64,000 bases of DNA from Bacteroides propionicigenes (GTDB lineage: Bacteria > Bacteroidota > Bacteroidia > Bacteroidales > Bacteroidaceae). The position numbers were made by a program, and so were the translations under genes. Location of the stretch: positions 496,001-560,000 of the forward strand of contig NZ_JAHBBW010000002.1 of assembly GCF_018390535.1 (NCBI RefSeq), read 5' to 3'. Shown piece by piece: positions 51,771 through 61,408 of this stretch. Each line of letters starts with the position of its first letter. Within the stretch, counting starts at the first letter, position 1. The notes beneath the pieces are model-generated. The model worked only from the letters and a program-made list of their open reading frames with translations, was not told the origin of the DNA and made no database searches.

Positions 51771-52999
51771 TGCCTGCCTCCTTTCTTCCCGTTGTAGTTG
51801 CCACGGCCGATCAACCACACCAAAGAGATCCCCGCCTTGGTCGGGCCGAACCAGCGGCGGTTTTTAGTGGTCTGCCATACATAGTGACCGTCCAAAGGGA
51901 TGTACTCCTTGTACGATCCTCCAAGGTAGCCGATTCCCAACGTGAAATCCACATTGAACCGATGTCCCACAGGTAACGAGTAGCCGTAAGCCACGCCTCC
52001 CCCGTAACTCCATTTATCCCCCAAGTAACCTTTCCCACCCAATTCGAAATCATAGGTGACGATCTGCCCGTACAATCCGACATGATGCCCGGAAAACGGT
52101 TTTTCCACCGCTCTCCGACCGAACCAGCGGCGCAACTCCACATCTCCCCCATAGATACGCCAGTAGTTATGCTTCCGATCACTTTTCCACCAGGCATACA
52201 TCCAATTCCCGGCCACAGACCAGTTCTTCCCCAAACAGAACTCAACCCCGATGTCAGGTATCAAAACAGCGTCATAAAGCAAGTTTGTTTTCACCGCCAT
52301 GCAAAACGGCCGTTTCTTTACCGGAGCTATGACGGTAACGGTATCACGGATGCACAACGTATCACGTGTATGTATATATACCGTATCTCTGACGGGATTC
52401 ATCGGATCACTATCATAGCATATTTTCACCATCGACGAACGAAGTTTCGGAAAATGGAATTTATACAAATATGAGTATGGCCTCCCCCCTTTCAGTCTTT
52501 TCAGTTCTCCCCCCAAATAAGGGCTGTCCTGGTTTTCCAAACGGACGATCTTCTCCAACAAACGAAGGACATCCTCCCTCTCCGGAACATTCACATCCGC
52601 TCTCACCATCGTTATAAGTCCGTTCCAGTCACTTCCCGAAAAATGAAAATCCTTCTCCAATACCGGAATCTTTATATAAGGTGATATATACCGCCACAAA
52701 ACCTCTGCTCGTTTTTCAGACAGCCTTCCATTCAATAGCCCCCCTCCTTCCGGGGAAGCTCCTCCTATTATTTGAATTTTCCTGATAAGACGGACGGAGT
52801 CGTTCAATGCGGAACAGATTTTAGCAAACCGCTCCATCTCGTTCCCATTGTCAAGTAAACATGTATCTATATTTACCTTTCCTTGATGAAAATAGATCCT
52901 TACCGAATCACGCTTCTCCTGAGCGGATATTTCTCCGCTTATACTCAACACGAGCACGAACAATACACATTTAATATAAAAAAAACATCTTTTCGTCAT
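51767..52999 (-). CDS. DUF3575 outer-membrane protein of the fimbrial operon
   Basis: A 410-residue protein with a signal peptide (~26 residues). The N-half has an OmpA-like pattern ('IQIIGGASPEGGGLLNGRLS' + 'EKRAEVL'). The C-half is the DUF3575 beta-barrel ('AVKTNLLYDAVLIPDIGVEF', 'WSVAGNWMYAWW', 'SLPVGHRFNVDFTLGIGYLG'). It commonly precedes DUF5119 and fimbrillin genes and probably helps place fimbriae in the outer membrane. Confidence 0.8.
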   Translation of the reverse strand: MTKRCFFYIKCVLFVLVLSISGEISAQEKRDSVRIYFHQGKVNIDTCLLDNGNEMERFAKICSALNDSVRLIRKIQIIGGASPEGGGLLNGRLSEKRAEVLWRYISPYIKIPVLEKDFHFSGSDWNGLITMVRADVNVPEREDVLRLLEKIVRLENQDSPYLGGELKRLKGGRPYSYLYKFHFPKLRSSMVKICYDSDPMNPVRDTVYIHTRDTLCIRDTVTVIAPVKKRPFCMAVKTNLLYDAVLIPDIGVEFCLGKNWSVAGNWMYAWWKSDRKHNYWRIYGGDVELRRWFGRRAVEKPFSGHHVGLYGQIVTYDFELGGKGYLGDKWSYGGGVAYGYSLPVGHRFNVDFTLGIGYLGGSYKEYIPLDGHYVWQTTKNRRWFGPTKAGISLVWLIGRGNYNGKKGGRQ

Positions 53000-53119
53000 T
53001 TAATCATTTGTTAATATGACAATCCAAACCCAGGCTTTTACACCCCTTGAATTTCGACCGCAAAAATACATACCTATAAACCAACCTCCAAAGCAAAAAA
53101 ACAAGTATTTTAAACTTAT

Positions 53120-53290
53120 AAATACTTAAAAAGACAACCACACAACAGCTACAACACTTACCACAGCAGCCAATCACGCTTACACAACAATTAAAAGCAC
53201 TTAACATCATAAAGAAAAGTACTTAAACATACAAAAAAAAAAAACAGTTATCTTTGCAAGAAACATCATACTTAATAACACTTAAAACAA
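53120..53290. repeat. ACTTAA repeats and promoter between divergent fimbrial genes
   Basis: In the 299-bp gap between the DUF3575 gene and its divergent regulator, ACTTAA occurs at least five times (near 53124, 53199, 53221, 53271 and 53281). A -7 box TATCTTTG at 53249-53256 precedes the regulator. The region is AT-rich with a poly-A run. The repeats are candidate operators for the adjacent regulator. Confidence 0.5.
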
Positions 53291-53298
53291 TAAAATAC

Positions 53299-54357
53299 AT
53301 GATATTCAGCACAAAAGCCGCCTCTTTTCTAAGTTCAATAAAAACTCAAACTTACGACAAAAAAGAAAGAGAAATGATAATAACGTATCAACAAAAACGA
53401 GTCTTTCATCTATCCCTGCTCATGCTGGTCTTATGCGCACCCATATACATATATTCAGTTCCATTTCCCAATGAACAGTTTTATTATATTAACAGCGTAT
53501 TATTCCTGTTTATCATTATGTGCACTCTCGCTTATTTAAAAAAGAGAGTAAATCTGACCACGACCTTTTCCATTATACTGATAGCCATACATATCGAGAT
53601 TTTTATCGAAATAATTTATTGCTCAATATGTAGCGGATATGAATATAGTTATCAAAGAGCATTGATAATGAGTAACATTACTATCTCTCTCTTATTTACC
53701 ATGCTTTCCATCTGTGCCTATATGAGTAATATCTCCATCCTATTGTCCTCCCTTACCATAGCTTCCTATACAATCTGCACACTTATCACCGACGAACCGT
53801 TCCTATACAGTTATCTGCCTTTGATCATCATCATATACACCATGATCCCCTTATTAGGAAGATCCTTACACAGTAATATCAGCAGCTTGCTAAAAAGTAG
53901 CAATTTGCTAAAAGAGGAAGAGGAAATGCTTTTGAAACGTCTCCAAATGAAAAAGGAAGAACTATTCGCGTTCGCCGAGTTGTTAAGCGAGAATAACCCG
54001 GAAGAAAAGACAAGCTCCCTGTTAAACATAATAGGGGAACAATCCAAAGAAAATCTTTTTACAGCCCTTGCCGCACACCAGAAAAAGGAAAAAAGTAAAC
54101 TTGATACGATCAGGAGAATATATCCCTATTTATCCCCGTCCGAATTAAACATCTGCCGTTTAATACTGCAAGACAAGACCGTCAGCCAAATATGCGAATT
54201 ATTACATCGGAGTAGCGGAAACATAACCAGCCAACGAGCGAACATACGTGCCAAACTCGGACTGAAAAAAAGCGACAATTTAAAAGAAGCATTACAAGAA
54301 CGCATGAGGCTGTATGAAGAAGAACACCGGCAAGAGGACTTTTCAGCCATGCGTTAG
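53299..54357 (+). CDS. Membrane-bound LuxR-type regulator of the fimbrial operon
   Basis: A 352-residue protein (the ATG at 53299; an upstream one lies inside the promoter box). Six to seven hydrophobic spans fill residues ~35-190. A coiled coil with 'LLKEEEEMLLKRLQMKKEEL' follows, then a C-terminal helix-turn-helix ('LSPSELNICRLILQDKTVSQ', 'LLHRSSGNITSQRANIRAKL'). This is a LuxR-like DNA-binding domain on a membrane sensor. It is divergent from the fimbrial genes and probably controls them. Confidence 0.78.
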   Translation: MIFSTKAASFLSSIKTQTYDKKEREMIITYQQKRVFHLSLLMLVLCAPIYIYSVPFPNEQFYYINSVLFLFIIMCTLAYLKKRVNLTTTFSIILIAIHIEIFIEIIYCSICSGYEYSYQRALIMSNITISLLFTMLSICAYMSNISILLSSLTIASYTICTLITDEPFLYSYLPLIIIIYTMIPLLGRSLHSNISSLLKSSNLLKEEEEMLLKRLQMKKEELFAFAELLSENNPEEKTSSLLNIIGEQSKENLFTALAAHQKKEKSKLDTIRRIYPYLSPSELNICRLILQDKTVSQICELLHRSSGNITSQRANIRAKLGLKKSDNLKEALQERMRLYEEEHRQEDFSAMR

Positions 54358-54468
54358 GGATTGCAGAGTAAAGCCCACAGCCTTTAGGCGAGGACTTGAA
54401 ACGTAAAGCCCGACCGTCCCACGGGAACGCCCAAAAGAAAAAAAATCCCCCGAACATTCATCCGGGGG
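54358..54468 (-). terminator. Direct repeats and intrinsic terminator left of the IS
   Basis: Two related blocks TTGCAGAGTAAAGCCC and TTGAAACGTAAAGCCC occur at about 54361 and 54391, a pattern I have seen near Bacteroidetes elements. CCCCCG/CGGGGG (54447-54468) preceded by A8 makes a terminator for the minus strand. It lies directly left of the IS end and would serve the array genes interrupted by the IS. No gene is present. Confidence 0.55.
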
Positions 54469-54470
54469 TA

Positions 54471-55824
54471 GTGTAAACTGAACTGTGTCACGGCTCTGTT
54501 TTTTATTCTTTCCCTCTTATTTGTGTGCAGATTTCACATCTGCATACAAATAAGAGGAGCCTTTCACAAGCAAAGTTACATAATCTTGAACCTATCACCA
54601 AATTTTATGGCAAGTTGCTGTGATATCAGTGCCCAATTAGACAGTGGCATAGTCCATTTCCCACTAATGTCTCGATAGGCAAGATACACAAGCTTTTCAA
54701 GTGCGGTGTCTGACGGGAACACACCTTTGTTCTTCGTTACTTTACGCACCTGACGATGATAGCCCTCAACCGTATTGGTTGTGTAGATAAGTTTGCGGAT
54801 TGCAGGAGTATACTGAAAATATTCCGTAAGACGCTCCCAGTTGTCGCGCCAGGATTTGATTACTATGGGGTACATCTCACCCCATTTTTCATCAACCATG
54901 TCAAGCTGTGCTAATGCAGAATCCTTGCTTACAGCACCATATACGGTCTTGAGATCCTTCAGAAACTCTTTCTGAATACTTGATTGAGTTACGGATTTGG
55001 TGGACTACACATAGCTGAACGGAGGTTTCCGGGAATACACTTTGGATGGCATCAGGGAATCCCTTAAGACCGTCTACGCAACAAATCAGAATATCACGTA
55101 CACCACGGTTCTGAAGGTCGGTCATAACATCAAGCCAGAAGTTAGCACCCTCACTCTCAGATATATACATACCAAGAAGATCCTTGTGACCAGACTTGTT
55201 TACACCTAGGACATTGTATATTGCACGAGTGACTGCACGACCCTTATCGTCTTTTACCTTGTAGTGAATGGCGTCAAGCCAGCAAATGGCATAGACGGGG
55301 TCAAGCATACGGGACTTCCAGGCTGTTATTTCGGGAATAACTCGGTCGGTTATAGCACTGATGGTTTCTGCTGAAAGGGTTGTGTTAAACTCACGCTCAA
55401 AGTACTTGCTTATATCACGAGTGCTTGTACCAAGAGCATACATGTTGATGATTTGATCTGCCATACCTTCAGCAAGAATTGTCTCACGTTTCTTAACTGT
55501 CTCCGGTTTAAAAGAACCGTCACGGTCACGAGGGGTTTCGACTATCACCTCTCCATACTTTGTCTGTACGGTCTTGCTCATCTTGCCGTTACGACGATTG
55601 CCAGAACTGCAGTCAACGCTATTAAGGTGAGCATCCATCTCACCTTCTAAGGCTGCGTTTAGGATACGTTCTAGCATAGGAGCCAAAGCTCCGTCTTTAC
55701 CGAAGAGTGCTTCACCGCTACGCAGCTGCTGGGCTGCTTTCTTGTAGTCTATTTCCAAATTGGCCATATTATAAAAACTGTGTTAAACTATTATTATTAT
55801 AGCCTGACACAGTTTATTTTACAC
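54471..55824 (-). mobile_element. IS256-family insertion sequence
   Basis: Ends are GTGTAAACTGAACTGTGTCA (left) and, reversed, GTGTAAAATAAACTGTGTCA (right): imperfect ~25-bp inverted repeats with one transposase gene between, 1354 bp in all. The flanks CCGGGGGTA and TCTCTGTCT are not duplicates, so no target-site duplication is visible, which suggests a deletion or rearrangement on one side after insertion. The right end truncates the lipoprotein gene at 55797. Confidence 0.85.
54576..55767 (-). pseudogene. IS256-type mutator transposase, frameshifted
   Basis: The N-part (55767 to ~54980) has the IS256/mutator features 'ICWLDAIHYKVKDDKGRAVT', 'GLKGFPDAIQSVFPET', 'VQLCVVHQIRNSIKY'. After that the frame changes: the continuing 'QKEFLKDLKTVYGAVSKDS' is in another frame, with about a dozen bases missing compared with the usual order. 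The C-part (54899-54576) has 'YTTNTVEGYHRQVRKVTKNK' with the catalytic Glu. The product cannot be a full transposase. Confidence 0.85.
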
Positions 55825-56087
55825 TCTCTGTCTTGTTCGTCATTTGATTCATAGGATGTATCACTTTGCTCTATTGAATCAAGTATAATGATCCCGTCAG
55901 GAGAAAGTGGCGGGTAGTGAAAACTACCTTCTGAACTCTCTGACATGATTTCGTACACCTTACGGAACGCCGCCTCGTGCGTGGCAAAGTGGCGTATCAT
56001 TTCCTCATCGCTTGGCGGCATAGGCGGTTCTCCGCAGCTTGCAAGAAATAGTGTAATAAGAACCCCGATTACGTAATACATTCTCAT
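55797..56087 (-). pseudogene. Immunity-array lipoprotein truncated by the IS
   Basis: A lipoprotein (LFLASC, Cys 18) whose first ~80 residues ('PPSDEEMIRHFATHEAAFRK') match the gene at 45656. The end is supplied by IS DNA ('ECKINCVRL'), so about 100 C-terminal residues are lost. The match to 45656 shows the arrays on both sides of the fimbrial block belong together. Confidence 0.75.
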
Positions 56088-56157
56088 GTTCTTCCAGTCT
56101 TATAACTACTTTAATAAGTAAATTAAGAAATTGCTTTCGCTATTTTGCCATTGAGTT

Positions 56158-56706
56158 TTACTTTCTCTTAAAATCGTATTTGGAATAAATCATGTCAAAA
56201 TTTTCATTCTGTTCCCATGAATATCCGTAGAGAAAGAGCAACGTGTTTTCTGCTCCGCACAAAACCTCTGTCAAACCGTTATCGGACAAGATTTCTTTTA
56301 CCTTTGGATATGTTAGATTAGGTAACTCAATGTTTAATAGCGATGAAATGTGATCGCGTTGGGCATCATCTATATTCAAGTGGATGGCAGTAACGTTTGG
56401 CGGGACAGGGAGTTGTGATGTCTCAAATTTTATTTCATCATCAGGATGTTCCTTGAAATACTTTTCAATCTTTCTCATAACAGCTTTGGTTACATGTTGG
56501 CACAGCGACAAATCACATGTGGACATTTCCATGTTAAATTTGAATGTATTGTTGAAAGCTTTCTGTAGCACAGCTTCAACACCAATTGGTTCGCCTTTGT
56601 GCAACCTGTCACAATCGAATGGTGAGTACTTCGGATGCAACTCTTTCACTTTCCAATAACCCGTTCTATATTGTGTAACCCAATCTCCAATATTGATTTT
56701 TTTCAT
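56158..56706 (-). CDS. Cytoplasmic protein, immunity-like
   Basis: A 182-residue protein starting MKKINIGDWVTQYRTGYWKV (ATG at 56706 chosen over one 21 bp upstream). The opening 'GDWVTQYRTGYWKV' is seen in a family of Bacteroidota array proteins, but I have no name for it. Mixed alpha/beta, no signal or membrane span. Probably neutralises a cytoplasmic toxin; inference from context. Confidence 0.6.
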   Translation of the reverse strand: MKKINIGDWVTQYRTGYWKVKELHPKYSPFDCDRLHKGEPIGVEAVLQKAFNNTFKFNMEMSTCDLSLCQHVTKAVMRKIEKYFKEHPDDEIKFETSQLPVPPNVTAIHLNIDDAQRDHISSLLNIELPNLTYPKVKEILSDNGLTEVLCGAENTLLFLYGYSWEQNENFDMIYSKYDFKRK

Positions 56707-56850
56707 GGCATTATTTTTTTTGTTCAATCTTTTCCTTCAAGCTTTGAATGTTCAGCAGGGAATGGCTTACCGTTATCCTGCGTTGTTATCAGTATTATAT
56801 CTTTTTCATTATTTAATCTAATGGTTCTTAGTTTATTGTAGTTAAAACAA

Positions 56851-57861
56851 TTATTCTAATTGTGTGTCTGTCTTCATTTCTCTCTGTTTGCTTTCCCTTA
56901 TCGCATCTATCTCTTTATAGGTGTCGTCCACAATTTGATGGGATTCCGTATTTAGTTTCTTTGCATATTCCTGAACAATAGAATTTATTTCATGATAAAT
57001 CCAGGCGGCTACAATCAGTATTGCAAAGACAGCCAATATTTTCTTTATCGGTTTGAAGCGGAGCAGATAACCTAAGAAGGCAAACAAGATATAAGCGATG
57101 TATATATACCCGGTATTGAGAGTCCTGCCAAAATATTCCAGTCTATGACGTCGCAGTTCGTTTGAAGTTTCCCATGCACCGATTGCGTGCTGGTACAATT
57201 CTGTATGTGCTACCAACCTCAGACTGTCTTCGTTGGCAACAGGATGAACGGCATCTTGATACACAACTCCGATTTCTCTCAATCGGTAGCTGTCATAGGC
57301 TTTTGATGCTAAGGTATCCGGAAGTATTGAGAGCAGCAGACCGCATGTGTCAATATCAGCCTGAAAAGATGTTTCAAGAGAATCAATCTGGGCTATCAGC
57401 TTTGTTTTAGACATAGACATCGGCTTTTTGTTCAATATCTGTTCTATGCTTATACCGTACTTGTCCGCCAGTGACCGGGGATAGCTGTGGTTCATATCAA
57501 CTATTTTTCCGACGGATATGACCATCATCTGTGGACGCACAAACCAGTCATAATAATAAGTCATTGCCGACAAAGGAAGGACAAGAATCAGACCGATTGC
57601 CAATGTCCGGAAAAAACCGGTCCACTTTTCTCTATCCATAGCCCAAAAGACCAGGAAGGTTGCAACGCTCAAACTGTATGGAATCAGAGATGTAAATGCT
57701 GTCAGTCCTAGCTGCACACAAAAGCTAAGAGCTTCTTCTGTAGGCAGATCATAAAATGTACCTTTGTTCACTTCCTTGATTACAAGTCCCGCAAAGCCAC
57801 ACGCCACAGCGATAGTAAAAATCACAATAAAATAGATGCAATTCTTCTTCAAATGTTTCAT
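56851..57861 (-). CDS. Multi-span membrane protein of unknown function
   Basis: A 336-residue protein with three N-terminal spans, a periplasmic-looking middle (~130-235) and two more spans near 255-295, then a charged tail ('TDTQLE'). No family recognised. It is in the minus-strand array downstream of the recombinase. Confidence 0.58.
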   Translation of the reverse strand: MKHLKKNCIYFIVIFTIAVACGFAGLVIKEVNKGTFYDLPTEEALSFCVQLGLTAFTSLIPYSLSVATFLVFWAMDREKWTGFFRTLAIGLILVLPLSAMTYYYDWFVRPQMMVISVGKIVDMNHSYPRSLADKYGISIEQILNKKPMSMSKTKLIAQIDSLETSFQADIDTCGLLLSILPDTLASKAYDSYRLREIGVVYQDAVHPVANEDSLRLVAHTELYQHAIGAWETSNELRRHRLEYFGRTLNTGYIYIAYILFAFLGYLLRFKPIKKILAVFAILIVAAWIYHEINSIVQEYAKKLNTESHQIVDDTYKEIDAIRESKQREMKTDTQLE

Positions 57862-57932
57862 ATTCTTTTTACTGATAATGGTTTGCAGCTTGCCGCCGTT
57901 AGGCGGAACAGGTGCATGTTACCGATATATTT

Positions 57933-58484
57933 TTACGAACATTGCCAAAATCCTGCGATTATTTCATTGGTTGTACAGCGCTTATACAAATACAAAGCTC
58001 CATATCCGAAAGGATAACTGCCAATAGTAACATCTTCACTATATCCGTCCTCGTCTATTGATAAGAAAAAAGAAAAACCATGTTTCTCTAATTCTTTATA
58101 ATAGCTTTCTTCATCTTGGATAAGGGAAGGTTCACCACCTATTTTTACAAGTATATTTTCACTATCCTTATCTTCTGAATATTCACTGATAGAACACATG
58201 TCTAAGCTGGCGTTTCGCTTTTCTGCACAATTGCCAATTTCGGAAAATTCATGTTCTATTACTTTGACTGCTATTGAGGGATATATGTTGTTGTCAATAA
58301 GAGTGTCATAATCTTGGTGAATGATGATAGAAAGCATGATGTTCTCCTTTTCAGGATGTACCAGTGTTGCATAGAATTTATAATCGCAAGGGATTTGTCC
58401 TTCTATACATTTAGGTGGATTGCCACCAATCCTGCCTTTTACATTCTTATCGAATGGAATACATTTGGCATATCGTTCGTTCAT
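57933..58484 (-). CDS. YwqG/DUF1963-like protein, immunity-like
   Basis: A 183-residue protein. The C-terminal 'VKIGGEPSLIQDEESYYKEL', 'FFLSIDEDGYSEDV' and final 'GALYLYKR....GFWQC' resemble the end of YwqG/DUF1963 proteins ('GG.P...Q', 'Q.DSD', 'G...F....FFWQC'), which are frequent in toxin-immunity neighbourhoods. It is the first gene downstream of the recombinase. Confidence 0.62.
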   Translation of the reverse strand: MNERYAKCIPFDKNVKGRIGGNPPKCIEGQIPCDYKFYATLVHPEKENIMLSIIIHQDYDTLIDNNIYPSIAVKVIEHEFSEIGNCAEKRNASLDMCSISEYSEDKDSENILVKIGGEPSLIQDEESYYKELEKHGFSFFLSIDEDGYSEDVTIGSYPFGYGALYLYKRCTTNEIIAGFWQCS

Positions 58485-58555
58485 ATTTTCTTTGTTTTTA
58501 TTATTATCGGTAACGTTATACTATCAGCCGATTTGGTTGTTATTTTCTTTAAGTA

Positions 58556-59674
58556 TCAGACCTCGTCTTCCTCCATCAACAGATCGTCCAACGGGCTTTT
58601 GATATTGCTTTTGAAAGTGTCGGCTATGTGGACATACCTTTCCGTTGTCTTGATGTTGTTATGTCCCATAAGCTCTTTCACAATTTTGATGTCGGTTCCT
58701 TGCTCCAGCAAGTGGGTGGCGAACGAATGGCGCAGCAGGTGCGGATAAATCCGTTTCGTGATTCCCGCTTCCCGAGCCGCAGCCTTCAACCGTTTCGACA
58801 CGATACTCTCGGTGAAAGGTTCGCCCGGTCTGTGTTCAAAGAGCCACACTTTCGGTTTGTATAGTCTGTTATATTCCGTCAGCTTTTTCATCAACGGTTT
58901 TGACAGCAGGGTGTAGCGGTCCTTCTTGCCCTTTCCCTGACGCACCCGTATCAGGGAGCGGGGTTCGTTGATGTCGCCGGGTTTCAGTTCCAGCAGTTCG
59001 CTGATGCGCAACCCTGCGGAGTAGAGTATGGAGAACATACAGAAGAAACGCAGGTCTGTCACTGTCACGTCGAGTATTTTCTTTATTTCCTCCTTGCTCA
59101 ACACGTCGGGCAGCGTCTTCTCCCGTTTGGCACGGTTCACCTTGTAACACCGCCGTTCCTGACCGAGAACTTTCTCGTAATAGAACTTGATGGCGTTGAT
59201 ACGCTGGTTTTGCTGGCAGGAGGATATGTTTTTCTCATGGATGAGATACAGCAGGTAGTCGTTTATCTCGTCGGGAGTAACCGTTTCAATCTTACGCCCC
59301 TCGAAATATTGTTGGAAATCGCGGAAATAGGAGGTATATACCCTTACGGTATGGTCACTGTAACGCACTTGCTGGAGTTTTTCCAGATAACCTTCCGGCA
59401 GTGGCGGCCGTTTGTCTTCCTCTTTACGGGGTGCGGTTTCCTTGATGGCGGAATAGTCTATAAACGCCATTTTCACATAGCGGTCGAAGAACTCGGCAAG
59501 CACGAAATTCTCTGCCGGCAGATAAGCTCTGCCACCGACAAGCAGTACGTTTTCTTCCTTCGACAGCGACAAGCGGATGTCATTGTCATTACCGAAAGTC
59601 ACTTCGACAAATTCTCTCCCGTTTCTTACCACAGGAGAAAGTTTGATTTTGGGTTTTGGAGTATATATTTCCAT
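58556..59674 (-). CDS. Intact tyrosine recombinase (XerD/integrase-like) of the immunity array
   Basis: A 372-residue recombinase with a ~85-residue extra N-domain, a SAM-like core-binding domain (~100-180) and a full catalytic set: 'SAGLRISELLEL' (Arg), 'YPHLLRHSFATHLLEQG' (H-x-x-R), 'LMGHNN' (His), 'TTERYVHIAD' (Tyr). Arrays of immunity genes next to such a recombinase are the hallmark of recombinase-associated interbacterial defence clusters in Bacteroidales. It begins 13 bp after the MORN gene stop and so is inside the array, not at its edge. Confidence 0.88.
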   Translation of the reverse strand: MEIYTPKPKIKLSPVVRNGREFVEVTFGNDNDIRLSLSKEENVLLVGGRAYLPAENFVLAEFFDRYVKMAFIDYSAIKETAPRKEEDKRPPLPEGYLEKLQQVRYSDHTVRVYTSYFRDFQQYFEGRKIETVTPDEINDYLLYLIHEKNISSCQQNQRINAIKFYYEKVLGQERRCYKVNRAKREKTLPDVLSKEEIKKILDVTVTDLRFFCMFSILYSAGLRISELLELKPGDINEPRSLIRVRQGKGKKDRYTLLSKPLMKKLTEYNRLYKPKVWLFEHRPGEPFTESIVSKRLKAAAREAGITKRIYPHLLRHSFATHLLEQGTDIKIVKELMGHNNIKTTERYVHIADTFKSNIKSPLDDLLMEEDEV

Positions 59675-59686
59675 GTTTTTTAAATT

Positions 59687-60511
59687 TTACCGGTCCCACT
59701 CGTTCAGGATTTCTCCGCTTATGATATCATATCGTATCCAGTGTCCCGTCTCGCGTCCCTCGGTGTATTCGCCTTGGACTGCGATATCGTCCCGGTCGAT
59801 TTCTTTCCACGAACCGTGCTTGTAGCCGTTCTTGTACGAGCCGGATTTGTAGGCGTACAGCTTGCCATGTAGGTGGGCCGTGTATTCGTAGGGGCCGTCC
59901 AGTTCGCCGTTCTTATAGTGGCTGACGGTTTTGCTGACCCATCTCTCGGTGGTATCCTCGCTGATTTTCCATTATTTTCCCTCTTTCCGGTCGTCGGTAT
60001 AGTTTGCCTCGTAGATCTGCTTGCCGCTTTTCGGGTCAAAGCGTTGTTCCTTGCCGTTCCGCTTGCCCTGCCTATATTCCTGAACCATGTCCGGCTTCCC
60101 GTCGCTGAACCATGTCCTTACCGTACCGTCTATCTTCCCGTACTGCATGGGTGCTTCCCGTTGCGGTGTCTTTCCGTCCTGATGATAGGAAACGAACAGA
60201 CCATGCCGTCTGCCGTCGGTATACTTGCCCTTTTCCCGCAGGCTGCCGTTGCGGAAACGCCTGTACTCGCCCTGCATAACCCCTTTGGAAAAATGCACTA
60301 TTTCCTCATCCTGCCCCCGCAAGATACGGAATTTGCCCGATAGCGGACGTTTTCCGCCCTTCAGATAATGGACGACTGTTCCATGCTGTTCGTCCGTGGT
60401 GGTTCGCAAGTCACCGGATTCCACGATCCGCTGTGCGAAGGCAGAACAACACAGCAGCGTGAGAACGATGGCCGCAAGCATTTTTCTTATGTTTCCCTTT
60501 ACCTTTCTCAT
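59687..60511 (-). pseudogene. MORN-repeat (YwqK-like) exported protein with in-frame stop
   Basis: Starts with a signal peptide (...CCSAFAQ) followed by MORN/YwqK repeats ('GTVVHYLKGGKRPLSGKF', 'GEYRRFRNGSLREKGKYTDG', 'GKEQRFDPKSGKQIYEANYT'). After 'DDRKEGK' (codon 179) there is a TAA, and the same frame continues 94 codons with more repeats ('SHYKNGELDGPYEY', 'GSYKNGYKHGSWKE') to the true stop at 59687. Either a nonsense mutant or a shortened product. It overlaps the DUF4261 gene by 4 bp. Confidence 0.8.
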
Positions 60512-61263
60512 TCGTCCGGATATTCAAGTTTCAATGTCATGCCGTCCAAAGCGATGCCTTCGCTAAGCGTGATGGCAAGTTTCTGTTCTTCGGAGCATCC
60601 TATGGTTTCCCCGTCCTGCAAGGTGACATCATCCGACAGGATATAATGCACGATGTCCATTAGGAAATCACGGATGTCACTCAGATCGGCAGGGGCATAC
60701 ACTTCGATTTCCTCTTTCCCGAATTTTCTCAGTCCGTAGGTATAGATGCCGGGGATTCCTTTCTGTGTGCGGTAGATGCCGAACCATACCCAGTCCATGA
60801 CGGGCAGTTCATCTTCTTGCAGGAGTGCGGCCATATCCCTGTAAAATTCGGGTTGGAACACCATACCGTCGGTATATACCGCTGTAGCGTAGGACTGTTT
60901 CAGGCAGGAAGACGTGGCTCTGGTGAACAGTTTGGCTCTCTCCAGCAGGTTGGATTGGTCTCCGGTCACGGATACGAGGATATGAGCCTCGTGTTGTCGT
61001 GCCACTTCTGTTGCATCTTTCCACAGGTAGTTGCCCTGTGCATAGTGTTCCGCTTCTCCGTTGGGTACGGGACCGGGCATGATGGCTATTGCCAATGTCA
61101 TGCCGCTGAACATTCCGACAAGTACGTCCCCGTTGTCGTCGTCATCGGTAAGGACGATTCCCCAGTCTTCCTCGAAGTCATGGATGAACTGTTTCTTGTC
61201 CCATTGATTTTGTGAAAGCAACACGGACGAGACAAAGCATCCTTTGATATTATCCTTTTCCAT
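60508..61263 (-). CDS. DUF4261 protein, immunity-like
   Basis: A 251-residue cytoplasmic protein. 'WGIVLTDDDDNGDVLVGMFS', 'AIAIMPGPVPNGEAEHYAQG', 'EARQHEAHILVSVTGDQSN'-type stretch, 'GLRKFGKEEIEVYA' and 'YILSDDVTLQDGETIGCSEE' fit DUF4261 along the whole length. This domain is common in polymorphic-toxin and type VI loci as an immunity or accessory protein. Its stop overlaps the MORN gene start (ATGA), so they are coupled. Confidence 0.82.
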   Translation of the reverse strand: MEKDNIKGCFVSSVLLSQNQWDKKQFIHDFEEDWGIVLTDDDDNGDVLVGMFSGMTLAIAIMPGPVPNGEAEHYAQGNYLWKDATEVARQHEAHILVSVTGDQSNLLERAKLFTRATSSCLKQSYATAVYTDGMVFQPEFYRDMAALLQEDELPVMDWVWFGIYRTQKGIPGIYTYGLRKFGKEEIEVYAPADLSDIRDFLMDIVHYILSDDVTLQDGETIGCSEEQKLAITLSEGIALDGMTLKLEYPDE

Positions 61264-61408
61264 ATAGTTCTTTCTTTTTGAGTCGTCAATTATTGAAGAT
61301 TCTTGCGCAAGATAGGTATTTTACCCTGATTCCTTGGTACTTTCATCTGTTAATATACGATAAATGCAGGCCCTGCCTGTGACTTTACAGATAAAGGTTG
61401 CGCTCCGT

